64,000 nt of DNA from JAXMHQ01 sp046346665 (GTDB lineage Bacteria > Verrucomicrobiota > Verrucomicrobiia > Limisphaerales > JAXMHQ01). Each line of letters starts with the position of its first letter. Position 1 is the stretch's first letter. The notes under the pieces were generated by a model. It was not told where the DNA came from. It ran no database searches and saw only the letters and a program-made list of their open reading frames with translations. The DNA lies in the NCBI GenBank assembly GCA_046346665.1, contig JAXMHQ010000027.1, positions 12,890-76,889 of the forward strand, read 5' to 3'. Of this stretch, positions 53,647-63,062 are shown piece by piece. The translations under genes and the position numbers were made by a program.

Positions 53647-54024
53647 CTATTGCTTCACCACGCTCACCTCGCCGGTCGAGGGATCGTAGACCAGCCGCGT
53701 CCCATACGGCGGCTTCGGAATCCTGGCCAAATACTTCTGCTGCACCAGTTCGTCGAGGCTCGACGGATACCGCCCCATCTCCACCTGGAACTGGCGGACG
53801 GCCGAACTGATCGCTGATGTGTCCACCGTCTTGATGGCCTTCTTCTGCGCCGCACCCAACGCCCCGAGATAATCCACCGGCGCCGTCACCACGCTGCCAC
53901 CGCCGGAAGAGTCCGACGCGGAAGCATTCGTGCCGCCGCTTCCGGCACCCGATGAAGGCGCCGAGTTGTCCCCACAACCCGCCAGCAACAAACCCGCCGC
54001 AGCCACGCAAACCAGGTATTTCAT
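53647..54024 (-). CDS. Lipoprotein with a pseudopilin-type C-terminal domain
   Basis: 125 residues. The signal ends with the lipobox LLAGC, so Cys17 would be lipidated. A serine/glycine linker (about 20-50) leads to a type II secretion G-like domain: AISSAVRQFQVEMGRYPSSLDELVQQKYLARIPKPPYGTRLVYDPSTGEV. The signal is lipoprotein-type, not a prepilin cleavage site, so it is probably not assembled into pili. Function unknown. The MITE at 54035 begins 11 bp upstream of its start. Confidence 0.75.
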   Translation of the reverse strand: MKYLVCVAAAGLLLAGCGDNSAPSSGAGSGGTNASASDSSGGGSVVTAPVDYLGALGAAQKKAIKTVDTSAISSAVRQFQVEMGRYPSSLDELVQQKYLARIPKPPYGTRLVYDPSTGEVSVVKQ

Positions 54025-54034
54025 GCCCCCACAC

Positions 54035-54372
54035 TAGAACCCATCTCATAAATAGGCAAGGGGTGCGTTGCCAGAGGTTTTGACCTGATGCAAGGCGCGA
54101 GGAAGGAGACTGCAGTGGGCGCCAGCGCACGATTCCATTTGGGGCAACTCGCTTGCAGGGCTTGGGAAGCCCATATCCGAATGGATCTTCGACTGACGAG
54201 CAACGCAGCAGCAGGTCAAAAGATCGGCAACCCTGCGGGCTGGAGGCTATGGGGCTTCTGGCGGCGTTGCTCCTCAGTCACAGAGCCGTGAAGGCTCTGC
54301 TCCTTCGTCGCGCCTTGCCAGACGCCCAATAGCCTCCAGCGCACCCCTTTCCTATTTATGAGATGGGTTCTA
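54035..54372. mobile_element. MITE-like element with 20-bp terminal inverted repeats
   Basis: GAACCCATCTCATAAATAGG (54037-54056) and its perfect inverted copy (54351-54370) bound a 334-bp element flanked by TA on both sides, a likely target-site duplication. Imperfect inner arms extend the stem (GGGGTGCG near 54060, CGCACCCC near 54340) and further inverted segments are inside. No transposase frame is present, so it is non-autonomous. Confidence 0.85.
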
Positions 54373-54406
54373 AGACCAATCGCCGTCCCTGGCAAGCGGA
54401 GCACTC

Positions 54407-55057
54407 CTACCTGGGCCCTTGCGTCACTTCAGCCCCTTGAGTCGCTTTCACCCCCACCTGCTTCAACTTCTTCTCCACCTTCTCCACCTTCGGCCGGATC
54501 ACCGCAATGCAATAACCCTGCGTCGGATGGCTGTTGTAATAATTCTGATGGTAATCTTCCGCCGGATAAAACGCCTTCAGCGGCACAATCTCCGTCACGA
54601 TCGGGCTCTTGAACTTCTTCTGCGCCTCCGACTTCGATTTCTCCGCCGCCGATTTCTGCGCCGCATCCGAATAGAAAATCACCGACCGATACTGCGTTCC
54701 CTCATCCGCCCCCTGCCGGTTCAACGTCGTCGGATCATGCGCATCCCAAAACCAGTCCAGGATCTTTTCGTAGGAAATTACCTTCGGATCAAACTCGATC
54801 CGGGTGACTTCGGCATGACCGGTCCGCCCGGAGCAAACCTGCTCGTACGTTGGATTCTCCGTGTGGCCGCCCGCGAAACCGCTGGTGATGGACACGACGC
54901 CCGGAATCCGCTGGTATTCGGCTTCCATGCACCAGAAACAACCTCCGCCCAACACCGCCACTTCAGTCTGGTTCGTCTTCATCGCCTGTGCGCCCGCGAC
55001 TCCACCAAAACACACCACCATCATCGCCAGCCATCCACTGATTCGTCTCGATCTCAT
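54407..55057 (-). CDS. msrA: Peptide methionine sulfoxide reductase, periplasmic-type MsrA
   Basis: 216 residues from ATG 55057, chosen for a clean signal peptide (GWLAMMVVCFGGVAGAQA). The catalytic GGGCFWCMEAEYQ, GYAGG-equivalent SGFAGGHTENPTYEQVCSG, and FWDAHDPTTLNRQGADEGTQYRS are present, with YHQNYY near the end. It reduces methionine-S-sulfoxide, here in the periplasm or as an exported enzyme. It is followed closely by the MITE. Confidence 0.93.
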   Translation of the reverse strand: MRSRRISGWLAMMVVCFGGVAGAQAMKTNQTEVAVLGGGCFWCMEAEYQRIPGVVSITSGFAGGHTENPTYEQVCSGRTGHAEVTRIEFDPKVISYEKILDWFWDAHDPTTLNRQGADEGTQYRSVIFYSDAAQKSAAEKSKSEAQKKFKSPIVTEIVPLKAFYPAEDYHQNYYNSHPTQGYCIAVIRPKVEKVEKKLKQVGVKATQGAEVTQGPR

Positions 55058-55077
55058 GAGATGTATCCTGTGGGTCC

Positions 55078-55175
55078 CAGTCATCAGTAATCAGTAATCA
55101 GTAATCAGTGATCAGTCATCGGCCAAACGCTGGCCACTGGCCACTGGCCACTGATCACTGATCACTGATCACCGG
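55078..55175. repeat. Three 7-bp tandem runs (ATCAGTA, TGGCCAC, TGATCAC)
   Basis: ATCAGTA units (55083-55105), TGGCCAC units (about 55131-55152) and TGATCAC units (55152-55172), each repeated three to four times. No spacers, so not a CRISPR. It lies between msrA and the protease gene. Confidence 0.8.
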
Positions 55176-55216
55176 CCCCCGGCTCGACGGCAACGTTGTC
55201 TCGAAAACCGGTGCTG

Positions 55217-57604
55217 TCAATGCCCCGCCCGGCCGGTCGCCAGCAGCGGACTGTCCTTCGGCAGCAATAGCAGGTAATCCGACAGGATCCGCTTGGATTC
55301 CTCCAAATCCGCATCCACCGCCGCCGCCTTGGCGTCCAGTCCCGGTAACCCTTCCACGTCGTCCGCCGGTTCCGCGTCGCCGGTCGACGGCACCGTCGCC
55401 GCCACGGAGTTGGTCACGCTTTCGCTGCCGGTGCGGCCGCGCGCGATGCCGTTGGTCTTCTGCACGGGCGCCGGCAACCCGGGCAGCAGCGCTTGTTTCA
55501 GAGTGATCTCATAAACCGTCTCACCCGAGGGCTTCCGCGACTGGCGTTCCTGGTTCCGGGCCTTGTCCCGCCCCTCCATCTCGCGCATCTCCTTCAGGCG
55601 CTGCTGCTCGTTCAGTGAAATCATCTTGTCCGCCTCCAATTTCCGGTATTGATCAATGTCCTCCCGGATATATGCAAAATCCTGGTTCGTCGCCACCCGC
55701 TCCGACGAGCGCTTCAGCAACTCCGGCAAATACGGCCGCACCAGGTCCAGCTTCTCATAATCCGCCCCCGGGATCGTGTCCCACGGCAGCGGATTTTCCA
55801 GCGAACTCTCGCCGAGGTCCTTCCAGTAATTCAAAACCGACGGCAAAACAATGTCCGGCATCACGCCCTTCAGCTGCGTCGATGCCCCGCTCGCCCGGTA
55901 GAATTTCCGGATCGTCACCTTCAACGCGCCCGGGTTGTTGGTGCCGGCCGACGACCGCAGCAACGGCGCAATCCGGCTCAAATAAGGCTGCAGCGGATTC
56001 AGGTTCTGCACCGTCCCCTTCCCGTGCGTGGAGGAATCCCCCACCAGGATCGCCCGCCCGTAATCCTGCAGCGCACCCGCCACAATCTCCGACGCCGACG
56101 CGCTGATTCTGCTGGTCATCACCAGCAACGGTCCCTCCCAGGTCACTGACGGATCCATGTCTTCATCCACCGACACGCTCCCATCCGAACTTTTCACCTG
56201 CACCACCGGACCATCCTTGATAAACAGCCCCGTAAGCTTCACGGCCTCTTCAAGAGACCCGCCCCCGTTGCGGCGCAAATCCAAAATCACGCCGTTCACA
56301 TTTTCCTCCTTGAATTTGTTCAACAGCCGGGCGACATCCGCCGACGTGCTGTGTCCGGGCTCAATTTCAAGCGGCGACCGCTTCAGCCCGGTCAATTCCA
56401 GCGGCGCGTAAAAGGATGGCAGGTCGATGAACCCGATTCGCACCCGCTGCCCGGCCGAGTTGGTGAAGTCAAAAATCCTGCCCTTCGCCGCCTGGTCCTC
56501 CAGCGGGATCTCATCCCGGATCAGGCTCACCACCCGCCGCGCGGTCGGATCGCCCGCCGGAATGATCGTCAGCCGCACCTGGGTGCCCTTCGGCCCGCGA
56601 ATCAACTGCACCGCCTTGCTCAAACTCATGTCCACAATGTCCACCGGCGGCGAATTGCTCTGGCCCACTGCAATGATCCGGTCGCCTTCCTTCACCTCGC
56701 CGCTCTTGGCCGCCGGACCCGGCAACAATCGCGCGATCTTGCAATACCCGTCCTCCGATCGCAGCTCGGCCCCGATGCCAAACAACTGCAGGTTCATGCT
56801 CATCTCGAAATTTCCCATCGCCTCCCGATTGAAATAATCCGAGTGCGGATCGTACACATGCGCCAGCGCCGTCAAGTAAAGCCCCAGCACATCCTCGTCG
56901 TTCCAGTCGGTGTACACCCGAAGGATCCGCTGGTACCGGTGCGTCAGCGTGTCCACAATCTGCTGGTGAATCTTCTCCGGCGTCAGTACGTTCGTGCCCG
57001 CCGCCTTCTTGCCCGGCTGCTCCAACGCCAGCTTCTCCTGCAGATATTCGTATCTCAACCGCTCCTTCCACAGCTTCCGCGCGTCCTCAAGATTATCCGG
57101 ATACGGCGCATCCTTGCGGCTGATCAAAATCTTCTCGTCCGTGTCGAATTTGAAATCCCCCTGCTTCAACAGCTCGTCCGAATACGCAAACCGCTGCTTC
57201 AACCGCTCCACAAACCGGTCGAATATCTCAAACGCCGGCGTCGTGTCCGCCAACGCCGAGTCCGTCAACGTCAAGTGATCGAGGTTCGTCCGGTAACGCT
57301 CAAACTGCGCCAGGTCGCCCTGCAAAAAATAAAGGTGCTGCGGATCCAGCGTGTCCAGGTAGCGATCCAGGAATTCGCTCGAAACAGTCTGGTCGAAAGG
57401 ATGGTGCGTGTAATGAAACCGCTCCAGCAGCCGGGCCACCAGGTAGGCGACGCGGCCGTCCTGGGTCGTCGGCTTCAGGCCCTCGCCGGCCGTGGCCGTC
57501 GCCTCGGCAAAACAGGCGGAGGGAAAATTCAAAAAAATCGCCAGCAGGATTCCGGCGGCCAGTGATCGCGTCGTGTTTTTCAAAATTCGTTGGAAAAGTA
57601 GCAT
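55217..57604 (-). CDS. prc: Tail-specific (Prc/CtpA-type) S41 protease
   Basis: 795 residues from ATG 57604 (MLLFQRILKN, followed by a signal peptide ending ACFAEA); the frame extends to 57706 but without a better start. N-terminal TSP domain with YTHHPFDQTVSSEFLDRYLDTLDPQHLYFL, a PDZ domain (GIGAELRSEDGYCKI, VKEGDRIIAVGQ), the S41 core with ILDLRRNGGGSLEEAV, the Ser segment SRISASASEIV and the Lys segment THGKGTVQ, giving the Ser/Lys dyad. A C-terminal DUF3340-like region ends the protein. Degrades periplasmic proteins with exposed C-termini. Confidence 0.92.
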   Translation of the reverse strand: MLLFQRILKNTTRSLAAGILLAIFLNFPSACFAEATATAGEGLKPTTQDGRVAYLVARLLERFHYTHHPFDQTVSSEFLDRYLDTLDPQHLYFLQGDLAQFERYRTNLDHLTLTDSALADTTPAFEIFDRFVERLKQRFAYSDELLKQGDFKFDTDEKILISRKDAPYPDNLEDARKLWKERLRYEYLQEKLALEQPGKKAAGTNVLTPEKIHQQIVDTLTHRYQRILRVYTDWNDEDVLGLYLTALAHVYDPHSDYFNREAMGNFEMSMNLQLFGIGAELRSEDGYCKIARLLPGPAAKSGEVKEGDRIIAVGQSNSPPVDIVDMSLSKAVQLIRGPKGTQVRLTIIPAGDPTARRVVSLIRDEIPLEDQAAKGRIFDFTNSAGQRVRIGFIDLPSFYAPLELTGLKRSPLEIEPGHSTSADVARLLNKFKEENVNGVILDLRRNGGGSLEEAVKLTGLFIKDGPVVQVKSSDGSVSVDEDMDPSVTWEGPLLVMTSRISASASEIVAGALQDYGRAILVGDSSTHGKGTVQNLNPLQPYLSRIAPLLRSSAGTNNPGALKVTIRKFYRASGASTQLKGVMPDIVLPSVLNYWKDLGESSLENPLPWDTIPGADYEKLDLVRPYLPELLKRSSERVATNQDFAYIREDIDQYRKLEADKMISLNEQQRLKEMREMEGRDKARNQERQSRKPSGETVYEITLKQALLPGLPAPVQKTNGIARGRTGSESVTNSVAATVPSTGDAEPADDVEGLPGLDAKAAAVDADLEESKRILSDYLLLLPKDSPLLATGRAGH

Positions 57605-57729
57605 CTTTTGGACGATTTGCAGCAAGAACCGTTCAATCCCGGGATTCCCGCTTCGATTGACACTTTTTCGCACTTTTTTCTCGCCAAAGCCGCTGGCGAC
57701 GGGCAAACAGATCGCTTCTATTTGTCGTC

Positions 57730-59271
57730 ATGATCGAGCAAATCGTCATTCTGGATTTCGGATCCCAATATACCCAGGTCATCGCGCGCCGCATCCGCGA
57801 ATGCCAGGTTTATTCGGTCATCCTCCGCTACGATACCCCGGCCGCCGAAATCGCCGCCCTCAAACCCCGCGGCATCATCCTGTCCGGCGGACCCAAAAGC
57901 GTCTACGCCCGCAACGCCCCCCTGCCCGACCCCGCCGTCCTCAAGCTCGGCATCCCCGTCCTCGGCATCTGCTACGGCATCCAGCTCCTCGCCCAATACC
58001 TCAACGGACGCGTCGAGCCCGGACAAAAACGCGAATACGGCAAGGGCACCCTCAAGGTCCGCGACGCCAGTTGCCCCCTGTTCGCCGGATTGCCCCGCTC
58101 CCTCCAGGTCTGGAATTCCCACGGCGATAAACTCACCCGGCTTCCCAGCGGATTCAAACCCGTCGCCGTCACCGAAAATTCCCGGTTCGCTGCCATCGAA
58201 AACCGCGCCCGCAAAGCCTTCGGCCTCCAGTTCCACCCCGAAGTCGTCCACACCCCCCGCGGCAAGGAAATCCTCGCCAACTTCGTCCACAAAATCTGCG
58301 GCTGCGGACGCAACTGGACGATGCACAATTACGTCGAAAAAGCCGTCGCGGACATCCGCCGCCAGGTCGGCAAGGAACGCGTCATCCTCGGACTGAGCGG
58401 CGGTGTCGATTCCAGCGTCGCCGCCGCGCTCATCCACAAAGCCATCGGCAACCAGCTCACCTGCATCTTCGTCAACAACGGCGTCCTGCGCGGCCGCGAA
58501 GCCGAGGTCGTCCGACAGGTCTTCGGCCGCCATTTCAAAATCAAACTCCAATACGAGAACGCCTCCCAGCTCTTCCTGCGCGCCCTCAAAGGCGTCGTCG
58601 ATCCCGAAAAGAAACGCAAAATCATCGGGCGCACGTTCATCGAAGTCTTCGAAGCCGCCACCCGCCGGGCCGGCAAAGCCAGGTTCCTCGCCCAGGGCAC
58701 ACTCTACCCCGACGTGATCGAGTCGGTCCCCATCGGCGGCAACCCCGCCGCCATGATCAAGAGCCATCACAACGTCGGCGGCCTGCCCAAGCGGATGAAA
58801 TTCCAGCTCGTCGAACCGCTGAAATGCCTGTTTAAAGACGAAGTCCGCGAACTCGGACTCGAACTCGGGTTGCCCAAGGAAATTGTCCATCGCCAGCCGT
58901 TCCCCGGCCCCGGCCTCGCCGTCCGCATCCTGGGCGAAGTCACCCCCGAACGACTCAACATCCTCCGCAACGCTGACACCATCGTCGTCAACGAGATGAA
59001 GGCGACCGGGCTGTATTACAAGATGTGGCAGAGCTTCGCCGTCCTCCTCCCCGTCCGCAGCGTCGGCGTCATGGGCGACGAACGCACCTACGAATACACC
59101 ATCGCCATCCGCGCCGTCGAATCCCAGGACGGCATGACCGCCGACTGGGTCAAGCTCCCCTACGAGCTGCTCGAATCCCTCTCCACCCGCATCATCAACG
59201 AAGTCAAAGGCGTCAACCGCTGCGTCTTCGACATCACCAGCAAACCGCCGGGAACCATTGAGTGGGAGTAA
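57730..59271 (+). CDS. guaA: GMP synthase (glutamine-hydrolysing)
   Basis: 513 residues. Glutaminase domain (1-200) starts ILDFGSQYTQVIARRIRE with GICYGIQ holding catalytic Cys81 and LQFHPEVVHTPRG the His/Glu. The ATP pyrophosphatase domain follows (SGGVDSSVAAAL), then the dimerisation domain ending FDITSKPPGTIEWE. Converts XMP to GMP in purine synthesis. It is divergent from the protease gene with 125 bp between. Confidence 0.97.
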   Translation: MIEQIVILDFGSQYTQVIARRIRECQVYSVILRYDTPAAEIAALKPRGIILSGGPKSVYARNAPLPDPAVLKLGIPVLGICYGIQLLAQYLNGRVEPGQKREYGKGTLKVRDASCPLFAGLPRSLQVWNSHGDKLTRLPSGFKPVAVTENSRFAAIENRARKAFGLQFHPEVVHTPRGKEILANFVHKICGCGRNWTMHNYVEKAVADIRRQVGKERVILGLSGGVDSSVAAALIHKAIGNQLTCIFVNNGVLRGREAEVVRQVFGRHFKIKLQYENASQLFLRALKGVVDPEKKRKIIGRTFIEVFEAATRRAGKARFLAQGTLYPDVIESVPIGGNPAAMIKSHHNVGGLPKRMKFQLVEPLKCLFKDEVRELGLELGLPKEIVHRQPFPGPGLAVRILGEVTPERLNILRNADTIVVNEMKATGLYYKMWQSFAVLLPVRSVGVMGDERTYEYTIAIRAVESQDGMTADWVKLPYELLESLSTRIINEVKGVNRCVFDITSKPPGTIEWE

Positions 59272-59281
59272 TTCTCCGGGA

Positions 59282-59303
59282 GGGACGCCGTCCCCGGCGT
59301 CCC
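59282..59303. repeat. GGGACGCCG hairpin in the guaA-mfd gap
   Basis: Arms GGGACGCCG (59282-59290) and CGGCGTCCC (59295-59303) with loop TCCC, preceded by GGGA and followed by CACAAC like two other copies. It may end guaA transcription. In the remaining gap to 59528 an ATTCGTC-type heptamer run lies at about 59457-59480. Confidence 0.7.
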
Positions 59304-59528
59304 ACAACCCGTTTATTCGGCCCGACTCGAAACCCTGCGGCGCATGTCGCGCGAAGGGCGCGATGGTTGCGAAGGATGCGTGTGAATTCGAGCCCCAATT
59401 CGAAGCCTATCTCCACTTCGCCACCTTCGCCCACTTCGCGCGACACTCCTTTCTGCATTCGTCATTCGTCATCAGGCATTCGGCCTTCCTCTTGACGTTC
59501 CCCGCCCCGGCTGCGACGTTCTCCTCGC

Positions 59529-62500
59529 TTGGCGCCCCAGTCGGCCGATATACGCGATGTCTTCGCCCAAGTCCTGACCGCTCCCGCCGTGCAGTCCCTC
59601 GCCCGGCGCGTGGAGCCGGGAACCGTCTTGCCCTGCACCGGCATCCACGAAGCCGCCCACGGATTCTTCGCCGCCCTCGTCCACCAGCTCCTGCCCAACC
59701 GGCCCCTCGTCGTCGTCGCGCCCGACCCCAAATCCCAGGAATGCCTCGAGCAGGACATCGCCACCTGGCTGCAACCCGACAAACCCGAAGCGGAGAAGAT
59801 CGCCCAAACCTCCAACCCTCAACCTGCAACCTGCAACCTGCTGTTCTACCCCGGCTGGGATGTCCTGCCGCACGAAGCCGGCCTGCCCCACGCCGATACC
59901 ATCCGCGATCGCCTCACCACCTTGATGTCGCTCCAGGCCGCCCCGGCCGGCACCGCCCCGGTCATCGTCACTCACCCGGCCGCCCTGATGCAGCAGACGT
60001 TCCGCCCCAAAACTCTCGCCGCCCGCACCCGCACTCTCAAACCCGGCGACAAATCCGATCCGCTCGACCTCGTCGAATGGCTCGAAGCCCAGGGCTACGA
60101 ACCCGAAGCACAGGTCACCCAGCCCGGCGAAATCGCCCTGCGCGGCGGTATCCTCGACGTCTTCCCCCTCACCGCCGCCTGGCCGCTCCGGCTCGAATTC
60201 TTTGGCGATGAATTGGAATCCATCCGCACCTTCGATCCCCTCACGCAAATCTCCCGCGAACCGGCCCCCAGCGCTGCCCTGCCGCCAGCCGGCGAAATCG
60301 GGCTGATCAAGACCGACTTTAAAATCGCGCAGGAATCGGGTTCGATTCCCAAACCGGCCACGCTCCTCGACTATCTCCCGGACCAGGCCGTGTTCTTGTT
60401 CACTCATCCGGAATCGATCGCCATTCACGCCGCCGATTACAGCCGCCAGTTGCCGCCCGAAGAGCCTTTCTCCAAACCTTGGCCCGACCTGCTGGCCGAG
60501 GCGGAATCGCGCGGAATGGCCCGGATCGAATTGTCCGAGGACGGCGAACCGCTGTTGTCGAGCCTGGACGCGTTCCGCCCCATCGCCGATCGCCCGCCCG
60601 AACCGCAGGTCGCCGAGGCGCAACGCCGTGAGTTTTTCGAACAGATCCAGCGCTGGCTCCGTCAAGGCCACACGGTCCACGTGTTCTGCAACAACGACGG
60701 CGAACGCCAGCGCTTCGACGAAATCTGGAATGATCTCGCCCGCGCGCAACTCGGGCCATCGACCCTCGACGCTCGACCCTCGACTTTTATCGGCTCGTTG
60801 TCCCGCGGTTTCCTCTGCGACCCCGCCCGCCTCGTCGTCATCACCGATGCCGAAGTCTTCGGCCGCTACCGCATGCAGCGGCCGCGCCGGCAGAAATCCG
60901 CCCACGCCCAGTTCACACGCTCGGCGCTCGACATCGATTTCACCGAGCTTTCGGAAGGCGACCTGGTGGTTCACCTGCACCACGGCATCGGGCGCTATCT
61001 CGGCCTGAAAATCCTGCCAGTCGGTTCCTCCGCCCGCGGCGCCGAACCCGCCGAATCCGGCGCGGGCACCGAATGCCTCGTCATCGAGTTCGCCTCCAGT
61101 CAGCCCGACCAGCCGCCGCCCAAACTCTACGTCCCGGTCACCGAGGCCCACCTGGTCGGCAAATACGTCGGCGCCGGCAAAGCCCGCCCGCCGCTGAACA
61201 CCCTCGGCGGCAACCGCTGGGCCAAGGCCAAGGAACACGCCGAACGCGCCGTGCGCGACGTCGCCGCCGACCTCCTCGCCATCCAGGCCGCCCGCGAATC
61301 CCAAACCGGCCACTCCTTCCCGCCCGACACACCCTGGCAACGCGAATTCGAAGGCGCCTTCCTGTTCGAGGAAACCCCCGATCAACAACGCGCGATCGAC
61401 GAAACCAAGTCCGACATGGAACGCGCCAAGCCCATGGACCGCCTCATCTGCGGCGACGTCGGGTTCGGCAAAACCGAAGTCGGCATCCGCGCCGCCTTCA
61501 AGTCCGTCATGAGCGGCAAACAGGTCGCCGTGCTCGTCCCCACCACGGTCCTGGCACAGCAGCATTTCAACACTTTCCGGGATCGCATGGCCGATTACCC
61601 GGTCCGAATCGAATTGCTCTCACGCTTCCGCACCCGGAGCGAACAAGCCCGCGTTGTCCGCGACGTCGCCGCCGGCGCCGTCGACATCGTCATCGGCACC
61701 CACCGCCTGCTCCAGCCCGACATCGTCTTCAAAGACCTCGGCCTGGTCGTCATCGACGAGGAACAACGCTTCGGCGTGCTGCACAAGGAACGATTCAAAA
61801 TGCTGCGGCGGCTGGTGGATGTGCTGACGTTGAGCGCCACGCCGATTCCCCGGACGCTCTACCTCGCGCTGACAGGCGCGCGCGACATGAGCACCATTCA
61901 GACGCCGCCGCACGACCGGTTGCCGGTGGAAACGATCGTCACCCAGCACGACGAGCGCGTGATCCGCGATGCCATCCAGCGCGAACTCGCGCGCGGCGGG
62001 CAGGTGTTCTTCCTGCACAACCGCGTGATGACAATCCAGAATGTCGCGTCCCGCCTCCAGCAGCTCGTCCCGAACGCCCGTATCGTCATCGGCCACGGCC
62101 AGATGCCCGAGCACGAACTCGAAGAAGTCATGACCGCGTTCGTCAATGGCAAGGCCGACGTCCTGCTGTCCACCACCATCATCGAAAGCGGACTCGATAT
62201 CCCCAACGCCAACACCATCATCATCGACCGCGCAGACCGGTTCGGCCTCAGCGACCTCTACCAGCTCCGCGGCCGCGTCGGCCGGTACAAACACCAGGCC
62301 TACGCCTACCTCCTGCTGCCGCGCCACGCCCGGCTGCTCACCGATGTCCGGAAACGCATCGGAGCCATCCGCCAGTTTTCCCAGCCCGGCAGCGGATTCA
62401 AAATCGCCATGCGCGACCTCGAAATCCGCGGCGCCGGCAACCTGCTCGGGTCCGAACAAAGCGGCCACATCACCGCCGTCGGCTTCGAACTCTACTGCCA

Positions 62501-62993
62501 GCTCCTCAAGAAAAGCGTCGCCACGCTCAAAGGCGAAACCGTAAAGCCCCGGCGCGAAGTGGCCGTGCGTTTCGATTTCATCTCCACCCGCCCCGACCTG
62601 CTGGGCGGAAGCCCCACGTCCGCCGAACAAACCGAAGCCGCCGCCGCGCCCGCCTGGCTCCCGCAATCCTACGTCCCCGACGCGCGCCATCGCATCGATA
62701 TCTACCGCAAGCTCGCCCAGGCCGAGGATTCCGCCGCGCTCAAATCGCTCGCACACGAGCTGCGCGACCGGTTCGGTCCTCCCCCCGGGCCGGTGGATCT
62801 GCTGCTCCAATTGACCGAGGTGAAATGCCTCGCCGGCGAACGCGGCATCACCGCCATGGAAGTGAAAGAAGACAAGCTGATGCTCACCCGCCAGGGCGAG
62901 TTTATCACCCTGGGCGGAAAGTTTCCGCGCCTCACCAAAAAACAACCCGGCGCGCGCCTCAAGGAAATCAAACGCCTCCTGCTGGCGCTCTAA
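59529..62993 (+). CDS. mfd: Transcription-repair coupling factor
   Basis: 1154 residues; TTG at 59529 is the best visible start (no ATG for over 100 codons in frame), so the start is uncertain. Domains in order: UvrB-like N-terminal part (ITHP...LMQQTFRPK, RGGILDVFPLTAAWPLRLEFFGDELESIR), RNA polymerase interaction/CarD-like domain (GDLVVHLHHGIGRYLGL), helicase with Walker A GDVGFGKTE near 641, DEEQ near 743, and the regulatory C-terminus. Mfd removes stalled polymerase and recruits UvrA. Two repeat-like insertions (near residues 95 and 410) are noted separately. Confidence 0.95.
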   Translation: MAPQSADIRDVFAQVLTAPAVQSLARRVEPGTVLPCTGIHEAAHGFFAALVHQLLPNRPLVVVAPDPKSQECLEQDIATWLQPDKPEAEKIAQTSNPQPATCNLLFYPGWDVLPHEAGLPHADTIRDRLTTLMSLQAAPAGTAPVIVTHPAALMQQTFRPKTLAARTRTLKPGDKSDPLDLVEWLEAQGYEPEAQVTQPGEIALRGGILDVFPLTAAWPLRLEFFGDELESIRTFDPLTQISREPAPSAALPPAGEIGLIKTDFKIAQESGSIPKPATLLDYLPDQAVFLFTHPESIAIHAADYSRQLPPEEPFSKPWPDLLAEAESRGMARIELSEDGEPLLSSLDAFRPIADRPPEPQVAEAQRREFFEQIQRWLRQGHTVHVFCNNDGERQRFDEIWNDLARAQLGPSTLDARPSTFIGSLSRGFLCDPARLVVITDAEVFGRYRMQRPRRQKSAHAQFTRSALDIDFTELSEGDLVVHLHHGIGRYLGLKILPVGSSARGAEPAESGAGTECLVIEFASSQPDQPPPKLYVPVTEAHLVGKYVGAGKARPPLNTLGGNRWAKAKEHAERAVRDVAADLLAIQAARESQTGHSFPPDTPWQREFEGAFLFEETPDQQRAIDETKSDMERAKPMDRLICGDVGFGKTEVGIRAAFKSVMSGKQVAVLVPTTVLAQQHFNTFRDRMADYPVRIELLSRFRTRSEQARVVRDVAAGAVDIVIGTHRLLQPDIVFKDLGLVVIDEEQRFGVLHKERFKMLRRLVDVLTLSATPIPRTLYLALTGARDMSTIQTPPHDRLPVETIVTQHDERVIRDAIQRELARGGQVFFLHNRVMTIQNVASRLQQLVPNARIVIGHGQMPEHELEEVMTAFVNGKADVLLSTTIIESGLDIPNANTIIIDRADRFGLSDLYQLRGRVGRYKHQAYAYLLLPRHARLLTDVRKRIGAIRQFSQPGSGFKIAMRDLEIRGAGNLLGSEQSGHITAVGFELYCQLLKKSVATLKGETVKPRREVAVRFDFISTRPDLLGGSPTSAEQTEAAAAPAWLPQSYVPDARHRIDIYRKLAQAEDSAALKSLAHELRDRFGPPPGPVDLLLQLTEVKCLAGERGITAMEVKEDKLMLTRQGEFITLGGKFPRLTKKQPGARLKEIKRLLLAL
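59814..59840 (+). repeat. In-frame CAACCTG heptamer run inside mfd
   Basis: CAACCTG occurs three times with 7-bp period, adding roughly ten residues (SNPQPATCNL) between the KPEAEKI and LFYPGWD blocks. The same unit type is seen intergenically at 52379-52412. Confidence 0.7.
60759..60784 (+). repeat. In-frame TCGACCC heptamer run inside mfd
   Basis: TCGACCC/TCGACGC/TCGACCC/TCGAC units of 7 bp encode PSTLDARPST between LARAQLG and FIGSLSRG. Confidence 0.7.
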
Positions 62994-62999
62994 TTCCAT

Positions 63000-63058
63000 G
63001 GGAGGGCCGGCGTCCCCGCCGGCCCAAATATCGGGACGCCGGGGACGGCGTCCCTCCC
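63000..63058. repeat. Cloverleaf palindrome between mfd and the ABC permease
   Basis: Outer GGGAGG (63000-63005) and CCTCCC (63053-63058) enclose GGGCCGGCG-TCCC-CGCCGGCCC and GGGACGCCG-GGGA-CGGCGTCCC. The layout is that of 7810-7884, with different sequence. It may serve as a shared terminator of the convergent genes. Confidence 0.75.
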
Positions 63059-63062
63059 GGGG

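Noticed and set aside
55078..55175. CRISPR-like tandem repeats
   Set aside because: Units are 7 bp with no spacers; they are short tandem repeats.
59805..60790. Frameshifts in mfd at the repeat insertions
   Set aside because: The frame is continuous on both sides, so the repeats are in-frame insertions.
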